From Flavimobilis massiliensis (GTDB lineage Bacteria > Actinomycetota > Actinomycetes > Actinomycetales > Cellulomonadaceae): a DNA stretch of 64,000 nt. Position numbers and translations under genes: made by a program. Location: NCBI RefSeq assembly GCF_900240335.1, contig NZ_LT964979.1, positions 1,054,001-1,118,000 on the forward strand. The letters are read 5' to 3'. The notes beneath the pieces are model-generated. The model did not search any database. It had not been told where the DNA came from and saw only the letters and a program-made list of their open reading frames with translations. Positions 37,061 through 46,073 of the stretch are shown in pieces (positions within the stretch are counted from its first letter, which is position 1; every line of letters starts with the position of its first letter).

Positions 37061-37228
37061 GAGCATCCCCTGATCTGCTGTCGGACGGTCGCGTCGACGA
37101 CCCGCGACGTACGATAACAAGTCGGCGCGCATTCTCACAGGCCCCACGCACAACACGTCTGGCTGGGCGGCAGGTCGCGCCGGCCCCGTCGCGGTCGCCA
37201 GGCTGGCACGGCGCAGCGTCGCCGCTGG

Positions 37229-39202
37229 TCAGGCCCGAGAGCCAGGAACAGCATCCGCTGCGAGCACGTCGCGCACCCGCAGGACATCCGCGTCCATCTG
37301 CGCGACAAGATCCTCGACGGACGTGAAACGCAGCGTCGGCCGCAGGTGCTCGACCAGATCGAGCTCGACGACCTCGCCGTAGAGATCGAGGTCCGTGCGG
37401 TCGAGCACGTACGCCTCGACGCGCCGCTGGGTGCCGTCGAACGTCGGGTTGGTGCCGATCGACACCGCCGCCGGCAGAACAGCGTCCGCCCCCCCGCCCC
37501 GTCGCAGCATCCAGCCCGCGTAGACGCCGTCCGCGGGCACGAGACCCTCGACCTCCTGGGAGAGGTTCGCGGTCGGAAAACCGATCGTCCGACCCCGCGC
37601 GTCACCATGGACGACCTCGGCACGGAGCCTATGGTGACGTCCGAGGATCCGAGCGGCACGCCTCACGTCCCCGTCGTCGAGAAGCCGGCGCGCCGCCGTC
37701 GACGACCAGCGTCCGCCCGCAACGCCGAGGTCCTCGACCGTGACGACCTCGAAGCCGTGCTCCGCACCGAGCCCGACGAGCGTCGCGAGATTCCCGGAGT
37801 TGCCGGCACCGAGCTGCACGTCCCGCCCGACGACGACCGCCGTCGCGCCGAGCCCCCGGACGAAGCACGACTCGACGAACTCCCGCGGGGACTGCGCCGC
37901 GAACGCGAGCGTGTAGTCGAGCTCGAGCACCCCGTCGAGTCCCGTCGCGGCGAGCAGCTCGCGCCGCTGCGCAGGGCTCGTCACGAGCCGCAGAGGCTCC
38001 TCGGGCACATGGACCGCACGCGGGTGCGGCGTGAACGTCACCGCGACCGCGGCTGCGCCGCGCTCCCTCGCCTGCGCGACGACGACACCGAGCACCTCCT
38101 GGTGACCGAGGTGCACCCCGTCGAAGTTACCGATCGTCACGACCGTCGGGCCGAGGTCCGTGGGGAGCTCGTCGAGCGAGCGCCACACCTGCGTCTGCCT
38201 CCCGTCGACCACCACCGCGTCCTGAGGAGCACCGTCCGGCACGAGGTCGTCGGGCGTCATGAACACCGTCACAGGTTTGAGCCACGCACCGGACCGCGTG
38301 AGCACGGCGACGAGCCGCCCCGCGCCGTCGACGCCCGCGACGGTCGCCTCGGTCGTCCCGCCACGGGTGACCCGTCGCCCGTGCACGGCCGCCAGCGCCT
38401 CCTCGTGCGCGAGGACGTGCCACGGCATCGTCCCGCGCAGCGCGTCCGCAGCCCCGACGACGGGGACCGGCAGCGCGTCGACCTCGGCACGCGACACGAG
38501 GACGTCGAGCCGGTGCGCGTCCTCGACCCGGATCCCACCGACACGCGTGCGACGCAGCGCCGTGAGGTGACCGCCGACGCCGAGCGCAGCACCCAGGTCG
38601 CGCGCCAGCGCCCGCACGTACGTGCCCGACGAGCACTCGACCGTCGCGTCGACGTCGACGAACGTCACGCCGTCGACCTCGACCGTGCGCGGCTCACTGA
38701 GCTCGAACCGGGCCACCGTCACGGGCCGTGCCTCGAGCTCGACGTCCTCGCCCGCGCGCGCGAGGTCGTAGGCCCTCCGACCGTCGACCTTGATCGCGGA
38801 GACCGTGCTCGGCACCTGGAGGATCTCGCCCGTGAGACCCTCGGCTGCCGCACGCAACGACTCCGCGGTGACGTGCCGGGCGTCCGTCGTCGCGACCGTC
38901 TCACCCTGAGCGTCGTCAGTCGACGTCGCCGCTCCGAGCCGGATCGTCGTCACGTACTCCTTGTCGGCGCCGACGAGGTACGTGAGCGCACGCGTCGCGC
39001 GCCCCACCCCGAGAACGAGCACGCCAGTCGCCATGGGGTCGAGAGTCCCGGCATGACCGACCTTGCGCGTCCGCGCGAGCCAGCGGACCTTCGCGACGAC
39101 GTCGTGGCTCGTCATGCCTGCAGGCTTGTCGACCACGACGACGCCGTCCGGCGCGGGGGGCCAGGCACGGGTGTCAGGACGACGAGGAGCACGGGGGGTC
39201 AC
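37229..39202 (-). CDS. truB-ribF: Fused tRNA pseudouridine-55 synthase / bifunctional FAD synthetase-riboflavin kinase
   Basis: 657 aa in one uninterrupted frame. Residues 1-330 are TruB: VVDKPAGMTSHDVV, catalytic Asp55 in GHAGTLDPMATGVL, then the PUA-like end GAWLKPVTVF. From about residue 339 (VWRSLDELPTDLG) the protein is RibF: TIGNFDGVHLGHQ of the FMN adenylyltransferase domain, and GRTIGFPTANL plus IGTNPTFDG of the riboflavin kinase domain. The two are normally adjacent separate genes. At the junction, GGGAGG lies nine bases before an in-frame GTG (38188) where RibF proteins usually start, so a separate 319-aa RibF may also be made. Start chosen at GTG 39202. Confidence 0.85.
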   Translation of the reverse strand: MTPRAPRRPDTRAWPPAPDGVVVVDKPAGMTSHDVVAKVRWLARTRKVGHAGTLDPMATGVLVLGVGRATRALTYLVGADKEYVTTIRLGAATSTDDAQGETVATTDARHVTAESLRAAAEGLTGEILQVPSTVSAIKVDGRRAYDLARAGEDVELEARPVTVARFELSEPRTVEVDGVTFVDVDATVECSSGTYVRALARDLGAALGVGGHLTALRRTRVGGIRVEDAHRLDVLVSRAEVDALPVPVVGAADALRGTMPWHVLAHEEALAAVHGRRVTRGGTTEATVAGVDGAGRLVAVLTRSGAWLKPVTVFMTPDDLVPDGAPQDAVVVDGRQTQVWRSLDELPTDLGPTVVTIGNFDGVHLGHQEVLGVVVAQARERGAAAVAVTFTPHPRAVHVPEEPLRLVTSPAQRRELLAATGLDGVLELDYTLAFAAQSPREFVESCFVRGLGATAVVVGRDVQLGAGNSGNLATLVGLGAEHGFEVVTVEDLGVAGGRWSSTAARRLLDDGDVRRAARILGRHHRLRAEVVHGDARGRTIGFPTANLSQEVEGLVPADGVYAGWMLRRGGGADAVLPAAVSIGTNPTFDGTQRRVEAYVLDRTDLDLYGEVVELDLVEHLRPTLRFTSVEDLVAQMDADVLRVRDVLAADAVPGSRA

Positions 39203-39368
39203 GTCGGCCAACGGTACCAGCGCGGGCCCGCCGCCCCCGCCCCGCGGCCGGGCGCCCCACGTGACGGACCGCACGCCACCCACGCCCCCGCCCCACAGCT
39301 GAAGAATCTGCGCGAATGGCTGCTGCCAGCGACCATCTGCGCGGATTCCTGGGTGGGGGCGGTACGAC

Positions 39369-39400
39369 GCAGGGCCCGGAGCGTGTCCTCCGGGCCCTGC
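39369..39400 (-). terminator. Terminator hairpin between rbfA and truB-ribF
   Basis: A perfect 12-bp stem (39369-39380 with 39389-39400) and an 8-base loop lie 24 bases beyond the rbfA stop. It separates the nusA-infB-rbfA transcript from truB-ribF. Confidence 0.75.
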
Positions 39401-39423
39401 GGGTCGTGCTCGTCGTGCGGCGC

Positions 39424-39873
39424 TCAGGCCTCGTCGTCCTCGTCGTCCTCGGCGTCCTCCGGACGGCGGTACGGGTCGGCGTCGCCCGCGAAGGCGGCAC
39501 CGCGACGGGACTGCTCGAGCTCGGCGTCACGACGCCGAGCCTCGTCGAGCGCGGCCTCGAGGTGCGCCGCGGTCTCGGGCACCGCATCGAGGTGGAACTC
39601 GATCGTCGGCGTGAGCCGCGTCCCGAGCTGCTTGCCGACCTCCGAGCGGATGATGCCGGTCGCGCTCCGCAGGGCGGCGGCCGAGCTCGTCCGCGCGTCC
39701 TCGTCGCCGAGGACCGTGTAGAAGATCGAGGCGGACTGCAGGTCGCCCGTGACCCGCACGTCGGTGATCGTCACGAAGCCGAGACGCGGATCCTTGATCC
39801 GCGTGTCGAGCATGCGCGCGACGACCTCCTTGATGCGGTCGGCAACCTTGCGTGCGCGGGGGCTGTCAGACAT
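39424..39873 (-). CDS. rbfA: Ribosome-binding factor A
   Basis: 149 aa. The RbfA KH-like core is clear: RARKVADRIKEVVARML, DPRLGFVTITDVRVTGDLQSASIFYTVLG and GIIRSEVGKQLGTRLTPTIEFHLD. An acidic Asp/Glu tail of ~25 residues ends the protein. It assists 16S 5'-end maturation in 30S assembly. It follows infB after a ~100-base gap with a hairpin. Confidence 0.95.
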   Translation of the reverse strand: MSDSPRARKVADRIKEVVARMLDTRIKDPRLGFVTITDVRVTGDLQSASIFYTVLGDEDARTSSAAALRSATGIIRSEVGKQLGTRLTPTIEFHLDAVPETAAHLEAALDEARRRDAELEQSRRGAAFAGDADPYRRPEDAEDDEDDEA

Positions 39874-39929
39874 GTGCGTCTCCCTTCACGACCGTCGTCT
39901 CCGACGGCCGAGGTCTAGGAACCCGGGAC

Positions 39930-39965
39930 GCGGGAGCACCAGTGCCGAGGCACCGGCGCTCCCGC
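39930..39965 (-). terminator. Hairpin between infB and rbfA
   Basis: An almost perfect ~17-bp stem (GCGGGAGC...GCTCCCGC, 39930-39965) with two mismatches and a GAG loop lies just after the infB stop. It may attenuate rather than fully stop transcription into rbfA, since both genes usually share an operon. Confidence 0.5.
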
Positions 39966-39971
39966 CCGGAC

Positions 39972-42764
39972 TCACGCGCGAGGCTTCTCGCGCATCTCCC
40001 ACGTCTCGATGATGTCCTCGGCCTGGAGGTCGTTGAACGACCCGAGACCGATTCCGCACTCGTAACCCTCGCGGACCTCGGTCGCGTCGTCCTTGAAACG
40101 CTTGAGCGACTCGATCGTGAGGTTGTCCCCCACGACGACGCCGCCGCGCAGGACGCGGGCCTTGGTGTTGCGACGGATGATGCCCGACCGGACGAGCGAA
40201 CCGGCGATGTTGCCGAACTTCGAGGAGCGGAAGACCTCGCGGATCTCCGCGGTGCCGAGCTGCACCTCCTCGTACTCCGGCTTGAGGAGGCCCTTCATGG
40301 CCGCCTCGACGTCGTCGATCGCCTGGTAGATCACCGAGTAGAACTTGATGTCGACACCCTCGCGGTCCGCCATCTCGGCGACCCGCTCCGCGGTGCGGAC
40401 GTTGAAGCCGATGATGACGGCGTTGTCGACCGTCGCGAGGTTGACGTCGTTCTGCGTGATAGCACCGACACCGCGGTGGATGACACGCAGCTGGACCTCG
40501 GCGCCGACGTCGATCTTGAGCAGCGAGTCCTCGAGGGCCTCGACCGCACCGGAGACGTCACCCTTAATGACGAGGTTGAGCGTCTCGACCTTGCCGAGCT
40601 CGAGAGCCTTCGTGAAGTCCTCGAGGCTGATGCGCTTGCGACGCTTCGCGAGCGTCGCCGCACGCTCGGCCGCCGAACGCTTCTCAGCGATCTGACGGGC
40701 CGTACGGTCGTCGGACGCCACGAGGAAGTTGTCACCGGCGCGAGGCACGGACGTGAGACCGAGCACCTGGACGGGACGCGACGGGGTCGCCTCCTCGACC
40801 GTGTTGCCGTGCTCGTCGAACATCGCACGCACGCGGCCGTGGGCCGTGCCCGCGACGATCGCGTCACCGACGCGGAGCGTGCCCTGCTGGACGAGGACGG
40901 TCGCGACCGCACCGCGGCCCTTGTCGAGGTTCGCCTCGATCGCGACACCGCGCGCGTCCTTGTTCGGGTTCGCTCGCATGTCGAGCGCCGCGTCTGCCGT
41001 GAGGAGGACCGCCTCGATGAGCTCGTCGATGTGCAGACCCTGGCGGGCCGAGACGTCGACGAACATCGTGTCGCCGCCGTACTCCTCTGCCACGAGGTTG
41101 TACTCGGTGAGCTGCTGGCGGATCTTCGCGGGGTTCGCGGTCTCCTTGTCGATCTTGTTGACCGCGACGACGATCGGCACGCCTGCGGCCTGGGCGTGGT
41201 TGAGCGCCTCGACCGTCTGCGGCATGACGCCGTCGTCCGCCGCGACCACGAGGATCGCGATGTCCGTGACGTCGGCACCACGTGCACGCATGGCCGTGAA
41301 GGCCTCGTGACCCGGGGTGTCGATGAAGGTCAGCGCACGGTCGACGCCCTCGTGCTCACGGTGCACCTGGTAGGCACCGATGTGCTGCGTGATGCCACCG
41401 GCCTCACCCGAGACGACGTCAGTGCGGCGGATCGCGTCGAGAAGACGCGTCTTACCGTGGTCGACGTGACCCATGACGGTGACGACGGGGGGACGCGGGA
41501 GAAGGTCCTCGTCGGACTCCCCCTCGAGCTCTGCGTCGAGGTCGATGTCGAAGGCCTCGAGCAGCTCGCGGTCCTCCTCCTCGGCCGAGACCATCTCGAT
41601 GACGTAGCCGAGCTCCTGGCCGAGCGAGCCGAACGTGTCCTCGTCGAGCGACTGCGTCGCGGTCGCCATCTCACCGAGGTGGAAGAGCACCGTGACGAGC
41701 GATGCGGGGTTCGCATCGATCTTGTCGGCGAAGTCGTTGAGCGACGAGCCGTGACGCAGGCGGACGACCGTCGAGCCGTCCCCACGGGGGACCTGCACGC
41801 CGCCGAGCGACGGCGCCTGCATCTGCTCAAACTCCTGCCGCTTCGCGCGCTTCGACTTCCGTCCACGCACAGGGCGGCCACCGGCGCGCCCGAAGGCGCC
41901 CTGCGTGCTGCCACGACCGGCACCACCGGGACGACCGCCGCCGCCGGGACGGCCGGCGAAACCGCCGCCGCCACCACCGGGAGCGCCGCCCGGGCCACCA
42001 GGACGGCCACCGCCGCCGTAGCCGCCACGGCCGCCGCCACCGGGACGACCAGCGCCGGCGCCCGCAGCCTGACCGGGACGGCCGAGCTGGGTCTTGCCCG
42101 GCATCATGCCCGGGTTCGGACGGGGACCGCCCGGACGCGGGGCGCCAGGACGGGGCGCGCCGGGACGCGGGGCCCCCGGACGGGGACCGCCGGGACGCTC
42201 ACCGGTCGCAGCAGCATCGGCTGCAGGAGCAGGACGTGCGCCCGGGCGGGGCATGCCCTGGCTCGAGGCGAACGGGTTGTTGCCCGGACGCGGACCGCCG
42301 CCACGCTCGCCACGGGGCATGCCCTGGCTCGGGGCGAACGGGTTGTTGCCCGGACGCGGACCGCGCGCAGGGCGCTCGGCCGCGGGTCGCTCGGCCGCCG
42401 GGCTGGGACGCGGCGCGGCGGGGCGCGGAGCGGCCGGAGCCGGGGTCGGTGCCGCAGGTGCGGCCGGAGCCGGTGCGGCAGGCGCCGCGGGAGCGGCGGG
42501 TGCGGGGGCCTCAGCGACGGGCGCCGGAGCCGCGGGCGCGGCCTTCGCGGGCGCCTTGGGCGCCGCGGGGCGCTTTGCGGGTGCCTCGGCTGCGGCCGCG
42601 GGGGCCTTCGCCGGCATCGCGTCGCGCAGGCGACGCACGACCGGCGCCTCGATCGTCGACGAAGCTGATCTGACGAACTCACCCATCTCGTTGAGCTTCG
42701 TCATCAGCTCCTTGCTCTCCACACCGAGCTCCTTGGCGAGCTCGTATACGCGGATCTTTGCCAC
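39972..42764 (-). CDS. infB: Translation initiation factor IF-2
   Basis: 930 aa. The N-terminal domain starts VAKIRVYELAKELGVESKEL. About residues 50-320 are Ala/Pro/Gly/Arg-rich and low-complexity, with the unit GPRPGNNPFA-SQGMPR occurring twice in a row. The GTPase domain has P-loop GHVDHGKTRLLD (near residue 431), switch II DTPGHEAF and NKID. C-terminal domains bind fMet-tRNA. Start is GTG 42764, with AGGAGA upstream. It lies in the rimP-nusA-ylxR-infB-rbfA block. Confidence 0.97.
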   Translation of the reverse strand: MAKIRVYELAKELGVESKELMTKLNEMGEFVRSASSTIEAPVVRRLRDAMPAKAPAAAAEAPAKRPAAPKAPAKAAPAAPAPVAEAPAPAAPAAPAAPAPAAPAAPTPAPAAPRPAAPRPSPAAERPAAERPARGPRPGNNPFAPSQGMPRGERGGGPRPGNNPFASSQGMPRPGARPAPAADAAATGERPGGPRPGAPRPGAPRPGAPRPGGPRPNPGMMPGKTQLGRPGQAAGAGAGRPGGGGRGGYGGGGRPGGPGGAPGGGGGGFAGRPGGGGRPGGAGRGSTQGAFGRAGGRPVRGRKSKRAKRQEFEQMQAPSLGGVQVPRGDGSTVVRLRHGSSLNDFADKIDANPASLVTVLFHLGEMATATQSLDEDTFGSLGQELGYVIEMVSAEEEDRELLEAFDIDLDAELEGESDEDLLPRPPVVTVMGHVDHGKTRLLDAIRRTDVVSGEAGGITQHIGAYQVHREHEGVDRALTFIDTPGHEAFTAMRARGADVTDIAILVVAADDGVMPQTVEALNHAQAAGVPIVVAVNKIDKETANPAKIRQQLTEYNLVAEEYGGDTMFVDVSARQGLHIDELIEAVLLTADAALDMRANPNKDARGVAIEANLDKGRGAVATVLVQQGTLRVGDAIVAGTAHGRVRAMFDEHGNTVEEATPSRPVQVLGLTSVPRAGDNFLVASDDRTARQIAEKRSAAERAATLAKRRKRISLEDFTKALELGKVETLNLVIKGDVSGAVEALEDSLLKIDVGAEVQLRVIHRGVGAITQNDVNLATVDNAVIIGFNVRTAERVAEMADREGVDIKFYSVIYQAIDDVEAAMKGLLKPEYEEVQLGTAEIREVFRSSKFGNIAGSLVRSGIIRRNTKARVLRGGVVVGDNLTIESLKRFKDDATEVREGYECGIGLGSFNDLQAEDIIETWEMREKPRA

Positions 42765-42903
42765 TTCTCTCCTGTCTGGGTCCCGCCCCGGACAGGGAGG
42801 GACCTACTTAGTGCTGGGGGCTCATCGCTGAGTACTCATCGGGTGCCCATCGGCCTCTGACCCGCTTTCCTTGGTGAAGTCCTGACCGTGCGCGACCGGG
42901 TGG
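42765..42903 (-). other. ylxR-infB intergenic region
   Basis: 139 bases without a gene. It holds the infB ribosome site, a short stem (GGTCCC/GGGACC near 42773-42803) and a 10-base palindrome TGAGTACTCA (42829-42838). No clear promoter. Confidence 0.3.
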
Positions 42904-43203
42904 TCACGCGCGTCCAGCGTTGTCCTGCCATACGTGCTCAACCGCGGTGGTGATCCGCAGCGCACGCCCTACGGCCCGCCGCTTGTCAGCGAGCTCGTAG
43001 CAGCGCGGGTCCGGGTGGACCCACGCACCCCGCCCCGGGAGGGACCGACGCTCGTCGACGACGACCCTCAGGGTCCCGTCGAGCGGAGCGCGGTCCACGA
43101 CGAGGCGGACGAGCGCCTCACGCGTGTCCTTCCGTCGGCACCCCACGCAGGTCCTGACCGGGCCGTCCGTCGGTGCCTCACAGGCGCGCGGGGACGGGGT
43201 CAT
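42904..43203 (-). CDS. ylxR: YlxR-family RNA-binding/nucleoid-associated protein
   Basis: 99 aa, DUF448. The signature GPVRTCVGCRRKDTREALVRLV and GRGAWVHPDPRCYELADKR are exact family motifs. The family is implicated in RNA or DNA binding and always lies between nusA and infB. ATG 43203 is used; GTG 43233 would add ten residues, and neither has a good ribosome site. The nusA stop is 56 bases upstream. Confidence 0.88.
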   Translation of the reverse strand: MTPSPRACEAPTDGPVRTCVGCRRKDTREALVRLVVDRAPLDGTLRVVVDERRSLPGRGAWVHPDPRCYELADKRRAVGRALRITTAVEHVWQDNAGRA

Positions 43204-43258
43204 GGGGTCTGTCGGGTGGGGCGCGTCAGGCACGGCGCGTGATCGCACGTCGTCCAGT

Positions 43259-44323
43259 CTAGCGCTCCTCGCCGTCGGCGTCCGCAGGCTCGCCCCCGAC
43301 GGCCCCGTCGGAGCGGATATCGATGCGCCATCCTGTGAGCTTCGCGGCGAGACGGGCGTTCTGCCCCTCCTTGCCGATCGCGAGCGAGAGCTGGTAGTCG
43401 GGGACGACGACTCGGGCGGCCCGTGCCGCAAGATCGACGACCTCGACCGACGAGACCTTCGAGGGCGACAGCGCGTTCGCGACGAACCGCGCGGGGTCCT
43501 CGGCCCAGTCGACGATGTCGATCTTCTCACCGTGGAGCTCGGCCATCACGGCACGCACCCGCTGGCCCATGGGGCCGATGCACGCGCCCTTTGCGTTGAC
43601 GCCCTGAACCGTCGAGCGCACCGCGATCTTCGAACGGTGCCCGGCCTCGCGCGCGATCGCCACGATCTCGACCGTGCCGTCGGCGACTTCGGGCACCTCC
43701 ATCTCGAAGAGGCGACGCACGAGCCCTGGGTGCGTCCGCGACAGGACGATCTGCGCGCCCTTGAGCCCGCGGGACACCTCGACGACGAACGAACGCAGCC
43801 GCTCGCCGTGGACGTAGCGCTCCGTCGGCACCTGCTCGTGCTGCGGGAGCACGGCCTCCGTGCCACCCACGTCGACGAGCACGACCCGCGGGTCCCGGCC
43901 CTGCTGGATGACACCGCCGAGGAGCTCGCCCTCCTTGTCACGGAACTGGCCGAGCACCTGGTCGTCCTCCGCGTCGCGCAGACGCTGGACGATGACCTGA
44001 CGCGCGGTTGCGGTCGCGACCCGCCCGAAGCCTGAGGGCGTGTGGTCGAACTCGGGGCCCAGCTCGCGCAGCGTACGCGTCGTCGGCTCGGCGTCAGGGT
44101 CCTCAGGGTCCGGGTCGACCGGGACCTGCGTGACGATCTCCTCGCGTGCGAGGACGGTGACGCGCCCCGAACGGCGGTCGACCTCGACGCGCGCGTGCGC
44201 GTAGGCGTCGGGCGTGCGCAGGTAGGCGGAGCGCAACGCCTCCTCGATCGCGGAGACGAGCACGTCGAGCGGAATCTCCCGCTCGCTCTCGAGCAGCCGC
44301 AGCGCGGTCATGTCGATGTCCAT
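43259..44323 (-). CDS. nusA: Transcription termination/antitermination protein NusA
   Basis: 354 aa, the short actinobacterial form without the C-terminal AR repeats. The N-terminal RNAP-binding domain, S1 domain (GELLGGVIQQGRDPRVVLVDVGG) and two KH domains (GACIGPMGQRVRAVMAELHGEKIDIV and LSLAIGKEGQNARLAAKLTGWRIDI) are in order. It controls pausing, Rho termination and rRNA antitermination. The ATG lies three bases after the rimP stop, so the two are coupled. Confidence 0.96.
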   Translation of the reverse strand: MDIDMTALRLLESEREIPLDVLVSAIEEALRSAYLRTPDAYAHARVEVDRRSGRVTVLAREEIVTQVPVDPDPEDPDAEPTTRTLRELGPEFDHTPSGFGRVATATARQVIVQRLRDAEDDQVLGQFRDKEGELLGGVIQQGRDPRVVLVDVGGTEAVLPQHEQVPTERYVHGERLRSFVVEVSRGLKGAQIVLSRTHPGLVRRLFEMEVPEVADGTVEIVAIAREAGHRSKIAVRSTVQGVNAKGACIGPMGQRVRAVMAELHGEKIDIVDWAEDPARFVANALSPSKVSSVEVVDLAARAARVVVPDYQLSLAIGKEGQNARLAAKLTGWRIDIRSDGAVGGEPADADGEER

Positions 44324-44326
44324 CGA

Positions 44327-44842
44327 TCAGTCCTCCACGTCGTCATCGCCCAGGTCGACCTCGTCGATGCGACGCATCTCGAGCTCGACTCGGCCGCGAC
44401 GCACGTCGGCGAGCGGCAGGCGAGTGCTGGTGCCGGCCTCGTCGTCGAGGACGAGCACGTCGTCCTCGACCTCGACGAGACGGCCGGTGACCTCGGCCCC
44501 GTCGCGCGTCTCGACGCGGACGAGCCGGGTGCGGGCGCGGCGGAAGTGCCGCGCCTCGGTGAGCGTGCGCGTCGCACCGGGCGACGACACCTCGAGCTGG
44601 TAGGCGTGCGGCAGGACGTCCGACGCGTCGAGCGCGTCCGAGACGACGCGCGAGACCTCGGCCACGCGCTCGAGGGGCAGCGACCCGACCTCGTCCTCGG
44701 GCAGGTCGACGGTGACGCGGACGACGCTGCGCGTCGCGGGCCCCACGATCGTCACGTCCTCGAGAAAGAGCCCGGACGCCGCGACGGCGTCGGTGATCGC
44801 CGCGGCCACGGCCGCTGCGAGGTCCCCGTGTTGAGGTGCCAT
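44327..44842 (-). CDS. rimP: Ribosome maturation factor RimP
   Basis: 171 aa. The two-domain RimP fold is recognisable: SGLFLEDVTIV...VVRVTVDLPEDE, then YQLEVSSPGATRTLTEARHFRRARTRLVRV and an acidic end. It acts in late 30S assembly. ATG 44842 has AGGAG six bases upstream; extension to 44875 adds eleven Arg-rich residues and is less likely. First gene of the rimP-nusA-ylxR-infB-rbfA operon. Confidence 0.92.
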   Translation of the reverse strand: MAPQHGDLAAAVAAAITDAVAASGLFLEDVTIVGPATRSVVRVTVDLPEDEVGSLPLERVAEVSRVVSDALDASDVLPHAYQLEVSSPGATRTLTEARHFRRARTRLVRVETRDGAEVTGRLVEVEDDVLVLDDEAGTSTRLPLADVRRGRVELEMRRIDEVDLGDDDVED

Positions 44843-45034
44843 GAGAGTCTCCTGTCGATCCAGGCGCACCCGCACCTGACGAAGACCGGTGTGATGTTGT
44901 GCGCGCAGCCCACAGCCTATCGGGTGACGCGAGCAAGGTCGCTGCCACGACGGGTGCCCACCGTGCGACGTGCCTCACGCCGCACGGCGCGCGCGTCCGG
45001 AGACGGGCTGCTCCGCGTGGCATGATCGGCTCCG

Positions 45035-46030
45035 ATGGACACGTCTCACCGCCCCGCTCCCGTGCGCCGCAACGCCCGCGTCACGGCCGCCCTCGTGCTC
45101 ACCCTGGCGCTCACGGGCTGCGGTGTCCGCCTCGAGACCCCGCCGCCCAGCGAGCCGTCGCTCACCGCGGTCGAGGCCGCGCGTCGTGCGGCCGTCACCG
45201 ACGTGCTCGACGTCCGGGCGACGGTGCTCGCCGCCCAGGACGGCGCCGAGGGCCGCCCAGCGGACATCCTCGAGGCCGTCCTCGCGGCCACGGACGTCCA
45301 CGAGGCCCAGCTCGGTGGCGTCTACGACTCGGGGCTCGTCGGGGTCGACGGTTCCCCCGCCCCGCTGCCGACCGGCACCGCGTCCGGCACGGACGCCGCA
45401 GCGGCCGTCGAGATCCTCGCGCAGGCCGCGTCGCGCGCGCGCTCAGGTCTCGAGACCGTGGAGGACCCCGGCTTCGCGCGCCTCACGGGATCGATCGCCG
45501 TCGCGAACCTCGTGGCTGCGCGGACCCTCGCCGCCTCGGCCGACGTCGAGGCGCCCGCGACCGAGTTCCCCGCCGTCGCCACCGTGCCCACGGCGCTCGA
45601 GGACGTGCCGGTGACCGACCTCGTCGCGCTCGTCCTCGCCGAGGACTCGACCGGCTACATGCTCGAGGTGCTCGCGTCGCGCCTCTCGGGGCCGCAACGC
45701 TCCGCCGCCCTCGCTCGTGCCACGACCCACCGCACGCGCGCGGACGCGTGGGCGCACGCCGCGGGCCTCGCAGGCACGACTGACGACCCGCGCCGGGTCG
45801 CGTACTCGCTGCCCGCAGGCATCACTGCAGACACCCCGGACACCGCACTCATCGGTGCAGCGGAAGTCGCGCTCACGACGGATCTCGTCACGCTCCTCGC
45901 CGTCGTCCCGGCCGCCTCACGCGCCGCGACGCTCGACCTCGCGGCCGACTCCTGGGCGGCCGCCCTCACGTGGGGCGCCCAGCAGGTCCCGCTGCCGGGC
46001 ATGCCCGAGCACGCTCCGGCTCAGGGCTGA
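45035..46030 (+). CDS. DUF4439 lipoprotein with ferritin-like domain
   Basis: 331 aa. A lipoprotein signal (VTAALVLTLALTGCGV) gives an acylated Cys near residue 29. The middle is Ala/Asp/Glu-rich and helical. The C-terminal ~140 residues (LVALVLAEDSTGYMLEVLASRLSG...ATTHRTRADAW) match the DUF4439 ferritin-like bundle. The gene lies divergently next to rimP, the same place as in mycobacteria. Function is unknown. ATG 45035 follows CATGAT by eight bases, so a leaderless start is possible. Confidence 0.78.
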   Translation: MDTSHRPAPVRRNARVTAALVLTLALTGCGVRLETPPPSEPSLTAVEAARRAAVTDVLDVRATVLAAQDGAEGRPADILEAVLAATDVHEAQLGGVYDSGLVGVDGSPAPLPTGTASGTDAAAAVEILAQAASRARSGLETVEDPGFARLTGSIAVANLVAARTLAASADVEAPATEFPAVATVPTALEDVPVTDLVALVLAEDSTGYMLEVLASRLSGPQRSAALARATTHRTRADAWAHAAGLAGTTDDPRRVAYSLPAGITADTPDTALIGAAEVALTTDLVTLLAVVPAASRAATLDLAADSWAAALTWGAQQVPLPGMPEHAPAQG

Positions 46031-46073
46031 CCGCACGGCAGGCACACGCCGCTCGGGCGACCGTCCTCGTCGT

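Noticed and set aside
38120..38270. Separate ribF gene with truB ending before it
   Set aside because: No stop codon exists between them in the given sequence, so it is annotated as a fusion with a possible internal start.
39852..42668. 938-codon plus-strand open frame across infB
   Set aside because: Antisense to IF-2; its repetitive C-terminus merely mirrors the Pro/Gly/Ala-rich IF-2 linker.
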